Positions 31,481 through 44,234 of a DNA stretch of 64,000 bases are shown piece after piece (position 1 is the stretch's first letter; every line of letters starts with the position of its first letter). The stretch spans positions 1,054,001 through 1,118,000 of the forward strand of contig OZ345375.1 in the NCBI GenBank assembly GCA_977006965.1. The letters run 5' to 3'. This DNA comes from Phymatolithon calcareum (lineage: Eukaryota; Rhodophyta; Florideophyceae; Hapalidiales). The position numbers were made by a program, and so were the translations under genes. The notes beneath the pieces were generated by a model, which did no database searches, was not told where the DNA came from, and saw nothing but the letters and a program-made list of their open reading frames with translations.

Positions 31481-33796
31481 GGGAAATCTATATATATTTA
31501 ATTACTTTTGTAACTTGTGATCATCTAGTGGATTCCGAGAAAGATAGTCCAAACATTTAAGATTTACCTTTCTTGAAACGAGTACGCTTGATTGAGGAAG
31601 GTGCGTCGATTCTTTCACTCACGACTGATGAACGAAGGTGGAGGTGAGGTTGTGCATAACCGTTCAACATCTGTGAAGATTCTGTCGTAGAAGAGAATGG
31701 GATTGGAGTGGAACTGTGCGATAGTACCACTGAGAAAAAGACAAAAGTGGGTGGGTTGATAATGAGACTTTGGAAAATGGTAGGTCGCTCGCACCGAGTG
31801 CCAAACTATAGAAAAGATTCAGTTCTTGATGCCGCGCATACTGCATCAAAATCCAGTTCTGGAGGTAGATGTGTGGCCATCGTTGGCGCTCCGCACGGAG
31901 ACATACGGATGTACGGGGATTATACGCACCACACAGCGCATTCGTACTGCGATGTGCTCCGAGAGTGGCGGATAGTGAGACAGAGTTTCCACGCCATGTA
32001 TGAAACCAGGGCAGAACAACATTTTTCGGATCTCTACTTGTCAAGGAGGTAACCCATATCTGATTTCAGATGGTGATAGAGTCGGCACACTGTCTTCTAA
32101 GTCGGTATATCGTAATGGGCTACAATAGGCACCATAGGTAGCTAATTACGTACTCGCGCTGGGATAGTTGGGCATGATGCAGAAAATAAGATTTACTCCC
32201 CGTTCCGTACTAGATCCGAATTTCGCATTTAGGCCAATGGGACTAATGCAGAAGTCTGAACGTGAGCATGAGTCAGAAGGATAAGAATCTTGAAGACATG
32301 GATAAGCACAGGCTGGTCAGTAGAATTTAGTACGTACACTAGTTGCGAGGGAATACTTAGACCAGTGCGAACTCCAGTGCTCCTCTGTTTGTGGTACCTC
32401 GAGCGTCGGAGCGTGCAGCCGCCGTTTAGGGAAGTATGGAAAGAATCTCCTCCGCGAAAGGAATGTCAGCACCAATGGATTCTTCATTTCCATGTCTGCT
32501 GGCTTCCTGTACGCACTGTTCACAAAGCTCGTTTCTTTTGCGTACTTTCTAATTGTAACGCGCTGCGGGGGATGAAGTACTAATACTTAATGGACACGTG
32601 CACTCTCTCAAGTTTTAATATTACTAACACCTACACTCTTCCTCAAATGGTGAAACAGTGTCTATGCTTCGTTCAAGTCGTGCTTTAGATCTCGAATCCA
32701 GCTAGATCTATTCAATTTTATCAGATGGCGTTGCCTTCTTCTACACTACACGTTATCTCCGCATAAGGATTTCTTATCTCTTTATTTCTATCTGTACTGC
32801 TGCCTAACTAAATGTGGCGGATATCCCTGAAACTGATATATACTATAAATGCTAATGCGAACGGCGCCTCTTCTCATAGAAAGTTTCCTCCATGAGATAT
32901 TCTTGAACAAAATGCCTATCTCCGGTGCCTACGTGTACGAAAATATGACAAATATCAAGGGGATTGAGTACATGGCCACAAAAAGTGGGAAAATTCACTA
33001 CATGATCGTCGCTCGCAGAACCTACTGCTACTAACTGAGCCGAAACTAGTGCTCATCCGTTTATCAAAGCATTCTATGCGACAAAAAACTCATTGTCTGA
33101 CCTCCGCCATGCCTCTCGTTAGCCTACTGTTGAGCCTCGCACGGACTTCGGTCACAGAGTGCGCTCGGATATCGACTCTCTGGGTACCCAAGGGGGTACC
33201 GACTGGCTCGATGCAACCATATGCCATCCCCTGTCCAGTTCTTTGTGGATCAACAGCTGTATCAACAAGCCTCACTGGTCGATGACGATCGCGAGGAACC
33301 AGAAAGAAGCGCACTACGCGAATTTCCTCCGGGACATGGGCCGGGCACAGACTCGTGCGGATTGCGCTGACAACTTTGGGAGGCTTGGAACCCACCGCGC
33401 ATCACTACATGCAGCACGTTCCAGATCCCGCAGCCTCCCAAAAGATGGTGTTCCGCAGCTTCGCCCGTGAATCCATCTCCAGCGCCAGGCAGCGCGTCTT
33501 GTGGAAAACAACGTCAAGTGCCTCATGTACGGATTTGACTGCACTATTTAAATTGATCAGCCCTTGGGCTCATTTTCAATAGTATTTGTCATATAAATCG
33601 GGCAAGGGGGTCCAGTGGGCTTGATTTCAAGACGAGATGTCCACAGAAGCTCACCTACAATAAGTTCCGGAACTAGAACAAGGAATATTTTAACTCATGG
33701 CCAATTAGAAATGATTAGGGGTTAATTGAAAATATTTCGGATCGTATCAATTGTTAATGTAAAAACTCACCCCAGCTCGTATCCCCCCCCCCCATT
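31481..33796. other. No recognised gene
   Basis: The region is AT-rich with short overlapping frames. Between about 33090 and 33540 a plus-strand frame reads a charged, proline-rich stretch without a known domain. A run of 13 C lies near 33784. Confidence 0.3.
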
Positions 33797-33876
33797 GATC
33801 CTTATCTTTTAAAAATGCAAGCAATGAGAATGAAAAGAGACACCGACAGACAGACAGCGATTTTAGTAGTAGTGGA
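33797..33876 (+). repeat. 80-bp direct repeat, left copy
   Basis: It shares with 36156-36233 the words gagacaccgacagacagaca and gattttagtagtagtgga in the same spacing. The two copies bracket the pyrimidine-rich block. Confidence 0.8.
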
Positions 33877-33959
33877 CTAGGGCTCCGTGGCGGCGCTTTG
33901 CGCCTATGCAAAAGATTTAAAATGAAGAGTGTAAAGTATGGAGAACTTAAACAAAAAAT

Positions 33960-35990
33960 CTATTCCTCCAATTTAGTGTCCTTCTCCGTCCCCCTCCCCT
34001 CTCCGCGTTTTGCATATTTACCCTCCGCTAACTCTTGTCCGCTCCTCGTGTGAATCCCGTGTCCTGATCTGACCAACGTTCTGGCTGATGTCCTTGCTCC
34101 GCTCCATGCCTCACTGGTCAGCACTCCGTCAGCGCCAAATGTCACTCTTCGCCTACTGATCCGCCACACTTGTAATTACTCGCGTGTTGTGCATCGGCTC
34201 TCTCGTTCCTCCTCCATCAGCCCTGTGTCACTCTGTATTTTTCCTATTCACCCTTTGTGCCTCTCTCCGCTTACTGCTTTCGACAATTTCATCACTCTGC
34301 TGCCCTCGATAGGCCCCCCGTGTCGCTCTCGCTTTACCCCTTCTGCGTTTTGCATCACTTCCATTTCATCACTTGTGCTCGCCCTTTTCCCCCCCCTTTC
34401 TTTTCTGTGCACATTGCTTCTACCCCTTGTGCCCTTTTCGTCACTCCCCTTTAACTCTTTGCGTTTCTCTCAATTTACTCCTTGCGGAACTTTGTCCAGC
34501 TCTCTTTCCTTTGGTACGCCCCTTGTCCCACTCCCCTTCTACCCTTTGCCCCGTTTTGTCCATCCCCATTTTTCTATTGTACCCTTCTTGAACCTCCCAT
34601 GTATCCCTCGAGCCCACTCCGTACACCGTGACACTCCCTTACGCCTGGTGCGTCTTTTGTGTCACTCCAATTTTACGACTCCCCCTTGTGTCATTCTCGT
34701 CCCTTGCTTCAATTGACGCTCTTTGTTTCAGTCAGCTTATTTCTTTTGTGTCACGCCATGGCCACTGGTACGCCTCTTGTGACACTCCCTCTTCCATCCT
34801 TCCATCCCATTTGTCATTTCGCTCTACCCTTTCACATCTCCATGCCGCTCCCTTTTTGGCCTCTTGAGCCCTTCTTGTCACTACTTATGCTCCTTGAGCC
34901 AAAAAATAAGCATGCTCCTATCCTTTATCCGAAAAACTCAGTCCTCCATTTTCGCGTCCTTCTCCGTCGCCCCTCTATCCCCGTATTCTGTATTCTTACC
35001 TTCCGCTAACCCTTGTTCGCCAATCTTGTGAGTCGTGTTTCCTGCCCTTCCCAGCGTACCACTCTCATGTTCTTGCTCCGCTTCATGTGTCATTGTGCTT
35101 CGCTCGATTATCCCCACATTTCGCTCCTTGGCCTGCTCATGCACCACACTTCTCATTACTCGCATGCTGTGCACTGCCGCTCTCGTTGCTCCACTGTTGG
35201 ACTCCACTTTTTCCTATTCACTCTTTTTGTCACTCTGCGCTTACTCCTTTCGTTACTTGGACATTCCATTGCAATCTGTATGACCTTCGTTTCACTTCTG
35301 TTTTAACCTTTCCTCCCCTTGTGTCACTCACATTGTCTCTCTTGTGCTCTCCTTGCTCGTCCCCTTTTTCACCTTTGTTCTTCCTGGAACATGGCTTCTA
35401 CCCCTTGCGCACTTTGTGTCACTCCTTTTTTATCCCTTTTGACCTTGTCTTAACCCCTCTTGTACTCCTTTTGCCTACTTTTCATTGATCTTTTACTCTA
35501 TTTGTCTTCACGTACTACTTTTGCAGCCTTTCGTCGCTCCTTTTTCCCTTAGTACGCCCGTTGTGTCACTACCCTTCTACTCCTTGCGCTCTTGTGTCAC
35601 TCTCCATTCTCCCCTTGTGCCCTTCTTGGAACTTCTCTCACAAACGTTATGACCACTCATTTCACCTTTACGTCACTTCGCTTTTACGCTTTTCTCCCCC
35701 TTGTGCCGTTCCTCCCTCTTCCGACTTCATTCTCAGCCACTTTTTACCCCTTTTCCCCTTACTGCTCTCCTTGTCACGCCCTATTTTAGCTTTTTGCCTT
35801 CTTATCACTACCTTTTTACCATTTGTACCATACCTCATTTTCCCCTTGCGCCCATTGTGTTTTTCCCTTGCCTCTGATACGGCACTTATGGAAGTCCCCA
35901 TTTACCCCTTCCGCCTCTGGTATTCCTCTTGTTCCACCCACCTCTTACCCTTTGCGACCTACACATGTGTACGCGTGTACTTTCCGACCT
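33960..35990. repeat. Pyrimidine-rich satellite-like block with higher-order repeat
   Basis: The plus strand is dominated by C and T and repeats, degenerately, words such as ttgtgtcactcc, ctccttgt and tacccctt at spacings of roughly 25-40 bp. A larger unit repeats once: 33960-34290 aligns with 34935-35260 (ccgctaac, cttgctccgctcatg-like, attactcgc, tgttgtgc/tgctgtgc), giving a period of about 975 bp. Long plus-strand open frames (34189-34716, 35087-35488, 35561-36085) result from the lack of purines needed for stop codons and are not genes. It resembles a decayed minisatellite. Confidence 0.75.
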
Positions 35991-36018
35991 TATGTCACGT
36001 CAAAAAATGTACTTTCGA

Positions 36019-36233
36019 GAGATCCTGCACCTCAGTGCAAATCCACCCTCTTCAGCTTTATCTTGCTACTGCATACAGCCAATAGATTTCCAACAAGAAG
36101 AAAAACATTGGGGATTCAGAGTGATCCGTCACTTCAATGCAAATCCACCCTGCTGAACCTTATCTTGTAAATGTAACCAATGAGAATCAAAAGAGACACC
36201 GACAGACAGACAGCGATTTTAGTAGTAGTGGAT
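36019..36233 (+). repeat. 104-bp tandem pair ending in the right 80-bp direct repeat
   Basis: The words tgcaaatccaccct and ttatcttg occur at about 36040-36070 and again 104 bp later. The second unit runs into the right copy (36156-36233) of the 80-bp direct repeat. The arrangement suggests repeated duplication at the edge of the satellite block. Confidence 0.6.
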
Positions 36234-36589
36234 GTTACAGTTCATCGGTAAAGAAAAGAGTCCAAATGTTCTGGCCCCCAAGTAGATTCGCGAATCATGG
36301 AATCACCGCGTCTGCTCCTGGTGGAATCGAATCATAATTCGAGCGGCAGGCAGAGAAGAAGTGCTTTCCAAATTCCCTAGCAGAAATAACGCTCTGCTCA
36401 ACAATAAAGCACTACCTTGCGAGCCCCATCGAGGTGAAAACAGTTTACATACTTAAATGATACCCCCTTAATTATTCTGTCCTGTAATGCACGCGCCCGT
36501 GCGCGGCGGGATTCCTTCGGTTACTCTGAGGGGACCGTCTCGAAAGGGGCATTCAGGATGCATAGAAGGTCCTCGGTAAGCAAAATACG

Positions 36590-36866
36590 TTTCTTGACAC
36601 AGTACGCTCATCATCGACATGGTAATGCGAACAGAGACCTACGATAGAACTAGATTGGACGCATTTTAGATTAGTCGAGCGGCTCCTGGTCCTCTAGGTG
36701 GTGTTCAAATGCGCCAGACCAAGGCCAGAATCAATCATTAGTGATATACCCGGACTAGCCCTGAAAGCCGGAGTCAAACTTGCAAACGATAGGACAGAAT
36801 TGAAGAACTTAGGCCTGCAAATTTCTGCTAGCCCCTCTAGCGAAAAGGCAAAATAAATAAATAATT
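36590..36866 (+). mobile_element. Third copy of the dead LINE 3' end
   Basis: It matches 2665-2930, with gagacctacgat, cggagcg/gagcggc words, gccagaatcaat, gatagga and ggcaaaata in order. It ends in aaataaataaataa, and homology stops there, which marks the LINE 3' terminus. It is more diverged than the inverted pair. Confidence 0.65.
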
Positions 36867-37250
36867 TCCATCCGAAAGAATCTTTTTCCAAATTTATTTA
36901 ACTTGCGTTATGGAAAGATACGACATCGCATCACTATTTTTGGGAACTTTTGAAATTATAATTAGGACAATTTTTGGGCTTGAACAACTGCATTAGTCGG
37001 AAATGGTAAAGGTGATATCGAGATACTCGAAAAAGAGTTCAGTTTATTCAATAAGTTATCACTCGCGGAGATGTGGACTTGTAAAATTAGTCTTTTTGCG
37101 CGCATGTGTCGAGAAAAAAATTCATAACTAAAGAAACAGGACGGCACGTGCAATGTACAAGACACGCGCACTACTTTTTGCCAAGTTAAAAAGCAGCACC
37201 TTGAGGCTTGCACTGCATAAAGAGCTCAATGCGGAAATTTATGGTAGGAT

Positions 37251-38172
37251 TCACCCGGCGTAGTGGTATAAATCATATCTGAAAAAACATGGCGTGGTAC
37301 GGACCATCCTGATTGCAGCCGCGGTGCAGTGAAGGAGAATTTCAATGAAAGTAGAAGGAGCTGCTAGATTGCATCGTTTTGAATTCGCCTTCAGAGCAGT
37401 TCTGTGTTTTTCATCGCCTTGTCTTAAGCGTTCGTGAAGTTCCTCAAAATGATCGTCATAAAGCTTGGACATTGACGGCGCCTCATCACAAATTCAGACC
37501 CTGGAGATTTTAGGCTTGGACAATGCAGATCCGGTCGTGAGAGTGTTCCGGTACATCTATGCATTAGCGTAGGCCTTTCGAAACCAAAGATGAAATAGTT
37601 TCTCTCCAAGAGAATGTGGAAGTATCATTCACCCCTTGCACGCTGTCCTCGTCCTCATTTCTAGCTTGTGAAAGATCCATTTTCTCTTTCTCGCTTTCCC
37701 GGATGTGCGGAAGAGCAGAGCACAATTCCTCTCTAGTCAATGTGTGGCAAAGAAGGCCCATCTTCTTTGGCTTCCGGACTCCATGCGCTATTTGTTTCGC
37801 CAAATCATCTACTCCCACGCTCTTCTTCTGTTACTTGAAAAACAGGAATAGTATCTAGATTAGAAAACAAGGCAATAAGAAGAACTTTGTTGGCCGTTTA
37901 CGTTCACGTTAAAAACTACCTGAGAGCCTAAGGAGTCGTGATCCTTGTCTTGGAACAAGATTTTTCAGCCTTCTCTTAATGCCACATTACCGCAGTAACC
38001 GTCGTGCAGAATCAATACGTGGACGTGCAGAGCGCGAGCGCGATGACGAAAGACCGTGAAAAAATAACACGCGAGCTACGAGCGCTCGATTCAATGACAT
38101 TTCGGCTCGAACGTCTTCACTTAATGGAAGGCTGAAGTCTTCGGGACCAATGTCGTCCGCGGTTTCATCCAT
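37251..38172 (-). pseudogene. Unrecognised broken coding remnant
   Basis: Minus-strand blocks at 38172-37987, 37839-37564 and 37499-37251 look protein-like. They are charged, with KQIAHGVRKPKK and FEELHERLRQ blocks and few rare patterns, but they lie in different frames. An acceptor-like caagtaacag precedes the second block and a tctaat branch-like word lies upstream, so introns are possible, yet I could not build a consistent spliced frame. No domain is recognised. Confidence 0.3.
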
Positions 38173-39117
38173 CTCGCACTAACACCCATGACAGCACGAT
38201 TTGCGTTCGGAAAAGAGTTTTTTTTTGCAACTGCAAGTAGAATACATATTTTCGCTTACTTTCGTTGGGACTTTAGCAATAGATCAGTTTCTGCAATTGG
38301 TCTTGCGATACAAGCTCTTCTCGCAACTACAGAGTGGGTGTTAGGAAAGAGTGCAAAAGCCCATGCTTTGCGCACTCTTTTGACTAATTTTCCTGTATGC
38401 ACTGTAAAGAAAATCACGGTCAAACTGATAATGAGGAACGGTAGAGAGAAATGCAGTGCAGCGGAGCTTGAAGCGCACGAGTACAACGGCCACCCTTCGT
38501 ACCCGACTTTTAATGCACAGAAGTCTGATCGGTTTCCAGAATTCGTTGTGATATATACATTTGGCATCCAAAAACGGCGTTTCTGCTTTGTTTTCCCGTG
38601 ACAAATTGAGAAATACTCAACAGACAAAATCGATGTACGTGTGTTTTATATCGATTCTGGAATCCAGTTGCACAGATTTCTTAAGTATCCAGTACCGGCA
38701 TCGAATTTCTTGCAGTTCCTTCTTCAAGAACCGACCTGAGAAGAAAGAGTATTCATATATTCAAAAATATGCGCCGTGGAATTTTGCCGAAAATCGTGCC
38801 GTTTCTTTCCCAAAACGCGTGTTAAATGCCCCACACACTTCCGAAGATATGGGCAAGGCTTCCTCTTACTAAACGCCCACCAGAAGGGCGGACAGGATAT
38901 CTTAAGATCCAAGGTAATCCTATCACAATCCTCTACGGGAGTTTTGGGCTTGGGCGCAACTGCTCTTTGCCTTGCCTTCTGCGAATGCCTTCTTGGCTCT
39001 CCAGGTGTTCTATGAATATCTTGCCAAGAGTATGAGCTCATTTAGCTCTTTTCCTTTTTCCTAATATTTTTCTCCTTCGATGCTGTACCTTGCTAGCGGG
39101 CTCTCAAATGTATCCAT

Positions 39118-40489
39118 TTGCTCTCTAGCTCTGGCGCCGAATTCTTCAACAAGAATTGTCGTTCATATCTGTGGGAATATTCCACAGACATACCGCAGAG
39201 CCATTTTCCTGTGCTTCACCTTGGGGAACTTGAAGATTGCCTGAACGAATGTAGAACGATTGCGAAACAGATAGTTCGGGCCATATTTGGAAAATTGGGC
39301 TTCTGGCACAAGCCCAATTTTCCGATGATCGGTGACCAGTCTTGCAGAGTGTTACAAGCTCTATGGAACCTTTTCCAAGTCAAAAAAGGTGAAGGGCACG
39401 GTTCTGGAGGTACTCTTCAATGAAATCAATGGTCTTGCAAGTATGTCGCTTCGCGTGAAATGGGTCCTATTTCAGAAACCAAGACTAAGATTGAGACACT
39501 CAAGATTGTTAGTCTAAACGCAGGAAACGTTGAAGAAAGTACTCCGTCAACTAGAATGCTTGTATCAAGTCCCAGCGCGCAAAACTCTGCAGCACAAAAT
39601 CCAGCTTACAGTGTTCGTTTTCGTAAATGTTCTTCACCAAACGCCCATTTATCCTCGATAGTCGCAACCAGAAGCTCCCTAAAGAGGCGCACAAGCTTCG
39701 ATCTAACCGTCAAGCTATGAATGCCATATTCCGGACACTGTATGCAAGGCTCTTGGACCCGGCGTCGCAAGAGGAAGTTGATGTCATCACATCCGACTGC
39801 GAACCCAAATTTATTCCTCATGGGGCGCTGTGGTACGAGCGAACAAGTTTATCTTTGATTTGGGCACGAATTACCACTCAATTCCGTACAGTTCACACTC
39901 CAAATGGAGATTTCATATCCGAAAATGTTGGTATTGGGCATCAGACGCTCTATGGTTGCTTTATTATTATGTTTCCGCAAGGTCACCTTGAAAAAATAGC
40001 TGCATGGACGTGTTATGAGAGACATACTACTCTGTGTGCGCGGAAATCGACAAGCACAATCGTTGGCCCCATGTGAGTTTGGATCTCGAGAAGAAAGTCC
40101 GTACCCTGCTCCGGTCGTTCCGCGTTAACACATCTCTTTTGGAAATTTTGTTCTTGATATGTGGATTTTATTGTCCAGTGCGCATGCAGAGTATCAGGAA
40201 TAATGAAGTGCTGTGCGAGCAGCTCGCCGATAACTCGTATGATCCGCCTAATACTCGTCGCTGTTCGACAACTCTAGAACGTACCTTTGCCTCCGGGAGC
40301 GGTGTCGGAACCCACTCAACCCCGACGAGAATGAAAAGGAAGTCTGCGGATGGCATGCTGTCTAATTTTGCCGGGCGAAATAACTACAGGTTCAGCAAAG
40401 TCAATAAGACGACCCTCGTGTTCTCGCCATGCGACAGGCTTAATGGTGCCGCTGTATTCATTTGCAGCACGTCCTCGCTAAGTATGTGA
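39118..40489 (+). pseudogene. Unrecognised disrupted plus-strand coding region
   Basis: Three protein-like frames follow each other: 39118-39423, 39627-40076 and 40034-40489. The latter two overlap, with a frame change near 40040. Their composition looks coding, for example the ITSDCEPKF and LLRSFRVNTSLLEILF blocks, but no family is recognised. It could be a gene with an intron or a decayed transposon protein. Confidence 0.3.
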
Positions 40490-43088
40490 TAGACATCCAT
40501 GAGCTTGACGCATATGATGTGCCTGCTAGTGAGTGGCTTTCATGCGCAAAAATTAAACGATATTCGTTCCCTCAATTAAAATACAATTTTCCTAACAGTG
40601 GGCCCAGTTTTAACTCTTCAACAACGGCGCGGGTCTGAAAGTTTTTGGACTATCTTCATGAAAAGTATACACTTAGAATCAGGAGCACTATTCACACACA
40701 GATCTGGAAAGAAGGAAATGTCCTGAAGAGGTATAAACGTTGGCGTGAAGCTCGTACACATAATTTCTTGGCGAGTACGACAAAAGACGCCATCTGCGGA
40801 GTCAGGGGTTGAACAATTTTTTAGGTTGAAAAGCGGCCCTGAAAAGTATTCAGTTGGAGGGAATGTCGCGGGATGCAATTGAAAGGCGATAGACAGGCTC
40901 TCTGCCTCGCCATCCACGGGCCAGTGCCTTCCTGCGCATTCCATCTATATCGAGACACAATACAAAGAGTAGGCAGAGAAACAGTGCAGTAGGCAGCAAC
41001 TTCACACGTGTGAAAAAGCCAGGTGCAACTCATCTGATTCCTGTGGGCCGCGCAGCTGATGTGAACGACACGCAGTTTTCACTCTTACAGCTTTTGCGCC
41101 TATGCACTACTCGATGAAAGAGTGGTTTACAGTGCACTTGCAAGTCTCCGGCACGAAATCATGTCTGCATCGTTGCCAGCGTGGTACTCTCCGATTTTGT
41201 TCTCTCAAATCGGCAGTTTCTGAATTTTTGTACAGTTTATCCACAACGCCAATAAAATATCACCAATTTGAAAGGCCTTTCCACAGGCTTTAGCATCATT
41301 TGCAACGCAAGAAAAGCACACTTTCGATCCCTCCTCGTCCACTACTTTCAAACGCCTTGAAAAAAATCTACAAAGTCGGAAGAAAACCAAATTCCCAACA
41401 TTGTAAATTAACAAAAAAGTCCAAAAATTGACCCATTCCTACAAAAATAGTTTTTTAATTGAGAAATCGAAAATCATTTAAAATTGAGGGAAATTTTACA
41501 CCGGGAGAGCTCCTGCCGTGGATTACAATTGTTTCTGTAGTGCAAGAAGTTGAATCTATGTCCGCAGTAGAGTCACTTGCTTTCGCGCGAGTATTTGTCG
41601 GTCAACTGAATTGTCAAAAATCATTTGTGCTGTTGTGCTTAGTTTCACACCCTGCAGAATCACCGCAGGAATCCTCAATCGCAATAGGCCCAGGAAAAAT
41701 TCCTCCGTCGATCCTTGTGCAAATGCAATAAGAGCAGTTTTCTTAAAAATCAGTGAAAGAACGAGCTCAATCTCGATATTTACTACTCTCACATCGGGTG
41801 GTGTGTTGGAATAGCCTTTTTTATCCGGACTACTGACAGGACCAGCAGTAGGAGGATCCATCAGACGCACAAATCTGGACTCCCAGGAATAATCAGATGC
41901 TCTCAAGTTTCACTGGTATAAGTATACCTGCGGTGAGAAGCGGGCGCTCTCTGAACTAACAGGGTAGCTAATAGAAGGGAAGACTCTTCTCTCAGGTCCA
42001 GATTTGGTGGATTCTACTTTTCTCGAATCACATAATTTGAACTCTACGGAGAACCGTTTTGCGGTCTGTTTGTTTCGTGAAAAGCGCTGCCTCTTTCGTG
42101 GAAATATCAATCTCAAGTGCAGAGCATAAATCCTTGAAAGGTGGAACCGATATTAACAAACGTGTTGCTTGAGACGCGAGAATATGAAGGGTGCAGTAAT
42201 CAGAGGGTTTCAGATTACAATCGATTTCAGAGCTGCGAACACACGCGCTCGCATACAAACGAAAACTCGAACAAAGAGCAGTCAATGGCCTTCGACTTTT
42301 GAATTGTTTGCCGGAAAGAGATCGCAGGAGAGAGATATGACGGAATAGGCGACAATTCCTTGCTCTGTCCAATAAGCGCCTAGGCTGCAATGCGGCATCC
42401 AAACGTTCAAGTTCTTCGCAACGAAAAGCCATCGTATTGTTCATCGGGAATCTCAGTACTTTCGTTTCCCTTCACAAAGCTTGCATGTCCTGGTGCATTT
42501 TTCAATTTGCTGGTGTAATTGTGCGTCGGATCTGCGCAAATTGACGATGTCTTCAACAACTCAATTGCACCGGCCTCTCTGAATAGAAACTAAAAGGTGT
42601 GATCGGTTCCATTCGTCCCGCTGGGTTGGAACTGAAGATGGGTGGAGGACGCTAGGTAAGAATCCGGCAATGGATTGATTGTATTTGAGTGGGAAGGACT
42701 GCTGTCGGGGAGCAATGGGCGCCACTGTTCTCCTGTCTCTGGCACCTGATGGATTTTGAGTCTCCACAACGGATTCTGTCAAAATTATGAGTGCAATGGA
42801 CTGACAAAGATACTGAGAGAGGCATCTGTAACGTACCAGATCCTCAGTTCGAGAATTCTGCCGGCCCCGCTTTGCAAGCCAAATCGATGCGTGAGCGGTA
42901 CACCAACGCAATAATTTCGATCCAATAGGTAAGAGATAAAGACGTATATCTGAACTTCTAGCGCTCAAGATGCTGCGAGCAATACTCGCTCGTTGGCTTG
43001 GGAGGAGAGGAGGATCAAGTTGTCATTTCTCATAGAACTACAATACGCTGTACCCTAGAAACGTTGCAATAACTATAAAATCAGCCTT
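40490..43088. other. Unassigned region with broken minus-strand frames
   Basis: Minus-strand frames at 40618-40944, 41205-41414, 41556-41906, 42028-42444 and 42561-42968 form a series that could be pieces of one large decayed protein. No domain is recognised. A short block near 42165-42200 (YCTLHI, then RLL after six residues) resembles one near 49440-49470 on the same strand. Confidence 0.25.
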
Positions 43089-44234
43089 ATGCTCTCTGAA
43101 AATATGATTGTATTAAAATGCTTGTACTCTGTGCCAAAACATATTGAGTTTGAACTCTCCAAGCTACCTACAAGGGTGCTGAGACTTGGATTGCAGGGAT
43201 GCTCGTTTGCGCTCAGGAGAGCGATCGATAGTGATCTTGCTTGTAAAAGACTTTCGCTATCAGTCGGTTCTCTGATTTACTGCTCGACCATGGCAATGAG
43301 AGTAAATTGGCGACGTCGGAGCCGACGCAGATTTTCAAGCATTCCGAGCGTTCCTGCCGAGAATACTAACCGTGTTCATTCATCTGTACCTGGCGCTGGA
43401 CTCCAGAAGAGTGCAGCGCGCGAAAATACACCCAAACGCAATCAAGGAAGAGTTGATCAGCATACGTCCTCATCAGCGCAGGCGCGCCATTGCGTGGAAT
43501 CCAAGCCCGTCTCTGGAGAGGAAAACTGACTCGAGGATGAGGTCCTGTCAGCCACGGATACTTCCCGGGCTGAGGAAACCATTGCACTCGTATTGTCACC
43601 AGGGCAACTCGAACTTGCGACATTGTTTCGAGCTCGAGTTGGACAGGACATTCCTTTTTCCCCAGATCATATCGATAATGAGGCGCATGGTTTATTGCCC
43701 TCTCCAGTAACGAGCTGGAGGGTTTTGCGGGCCTTACTACGAACTTGCGGCACACGAAGGCTTACAAAAGACCAGTACCAATCTGTACGATTTCTCTCAG
43801 AGTCTCTAGTCAGAGAAGGCTCCTCAGATTGGCAAGATAATGCTCTCTTGAAGGCGGCAGAAGACCAATCTGGAGCACCTGCATTGAATCTCCCCCACTA
43901 CTCTACATTATAAAAGTCCGTTAAACCAATTCTATTTAGCCGCTTGGCTGTACAAAGACACGATCACATAGAGACGGTAAATCTGAGAAACGTTAGTGCT
44001 CGATCGAGGAAAGTGTCAACATCCGGGGATCCAATCATCGGCATGAGAAAGGTTCTTCCCAGTGAATATGCGCGCGCCGATATCGCACCTCCTAAATTAT
44101 TTGACGCCATGTAGAGGAGGAGTCTTGTAAATATAGATTTCTGCGGCCTAGCACAGCAGAACGGTATTTACGGACTTGGGCGTGGAAGGCATTCGGGTAT
44201 GCCGCCAAGTCTTGTGGGGGAGGGTTGTGCGTGA
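43089..44234 (+). pseudogene. Unrecognised ORF with three in-frame stops, no frameshift
   Basis: A single frame can be followed from 43089 for about 380 codons, interrupted only by TGA 43527-43529, TAA 43911-43913 and TAG 44112-44114. It ends at TGA 44232-44234. The middle part has an arginine-rich run (about 43305-43335) and then a acidic, leucine-rich segment. Each stop can derive from Gln or Arg codons by one C-to-T change. No family is recognised. Orientation and proximity suggest it may be the first gene of a large element extending to 48 kb. Confidence 0.45.

Noticed and set aside
34189-36085. Large plus-strand ORFs rich in Ser, Leu, Pro and Phe
   Set aside because: The strand is pyrimidine-rich and thus poor in stop codons; the sequence is a degenerate repeat array and minus-strand or alternative frames look equally plausible.
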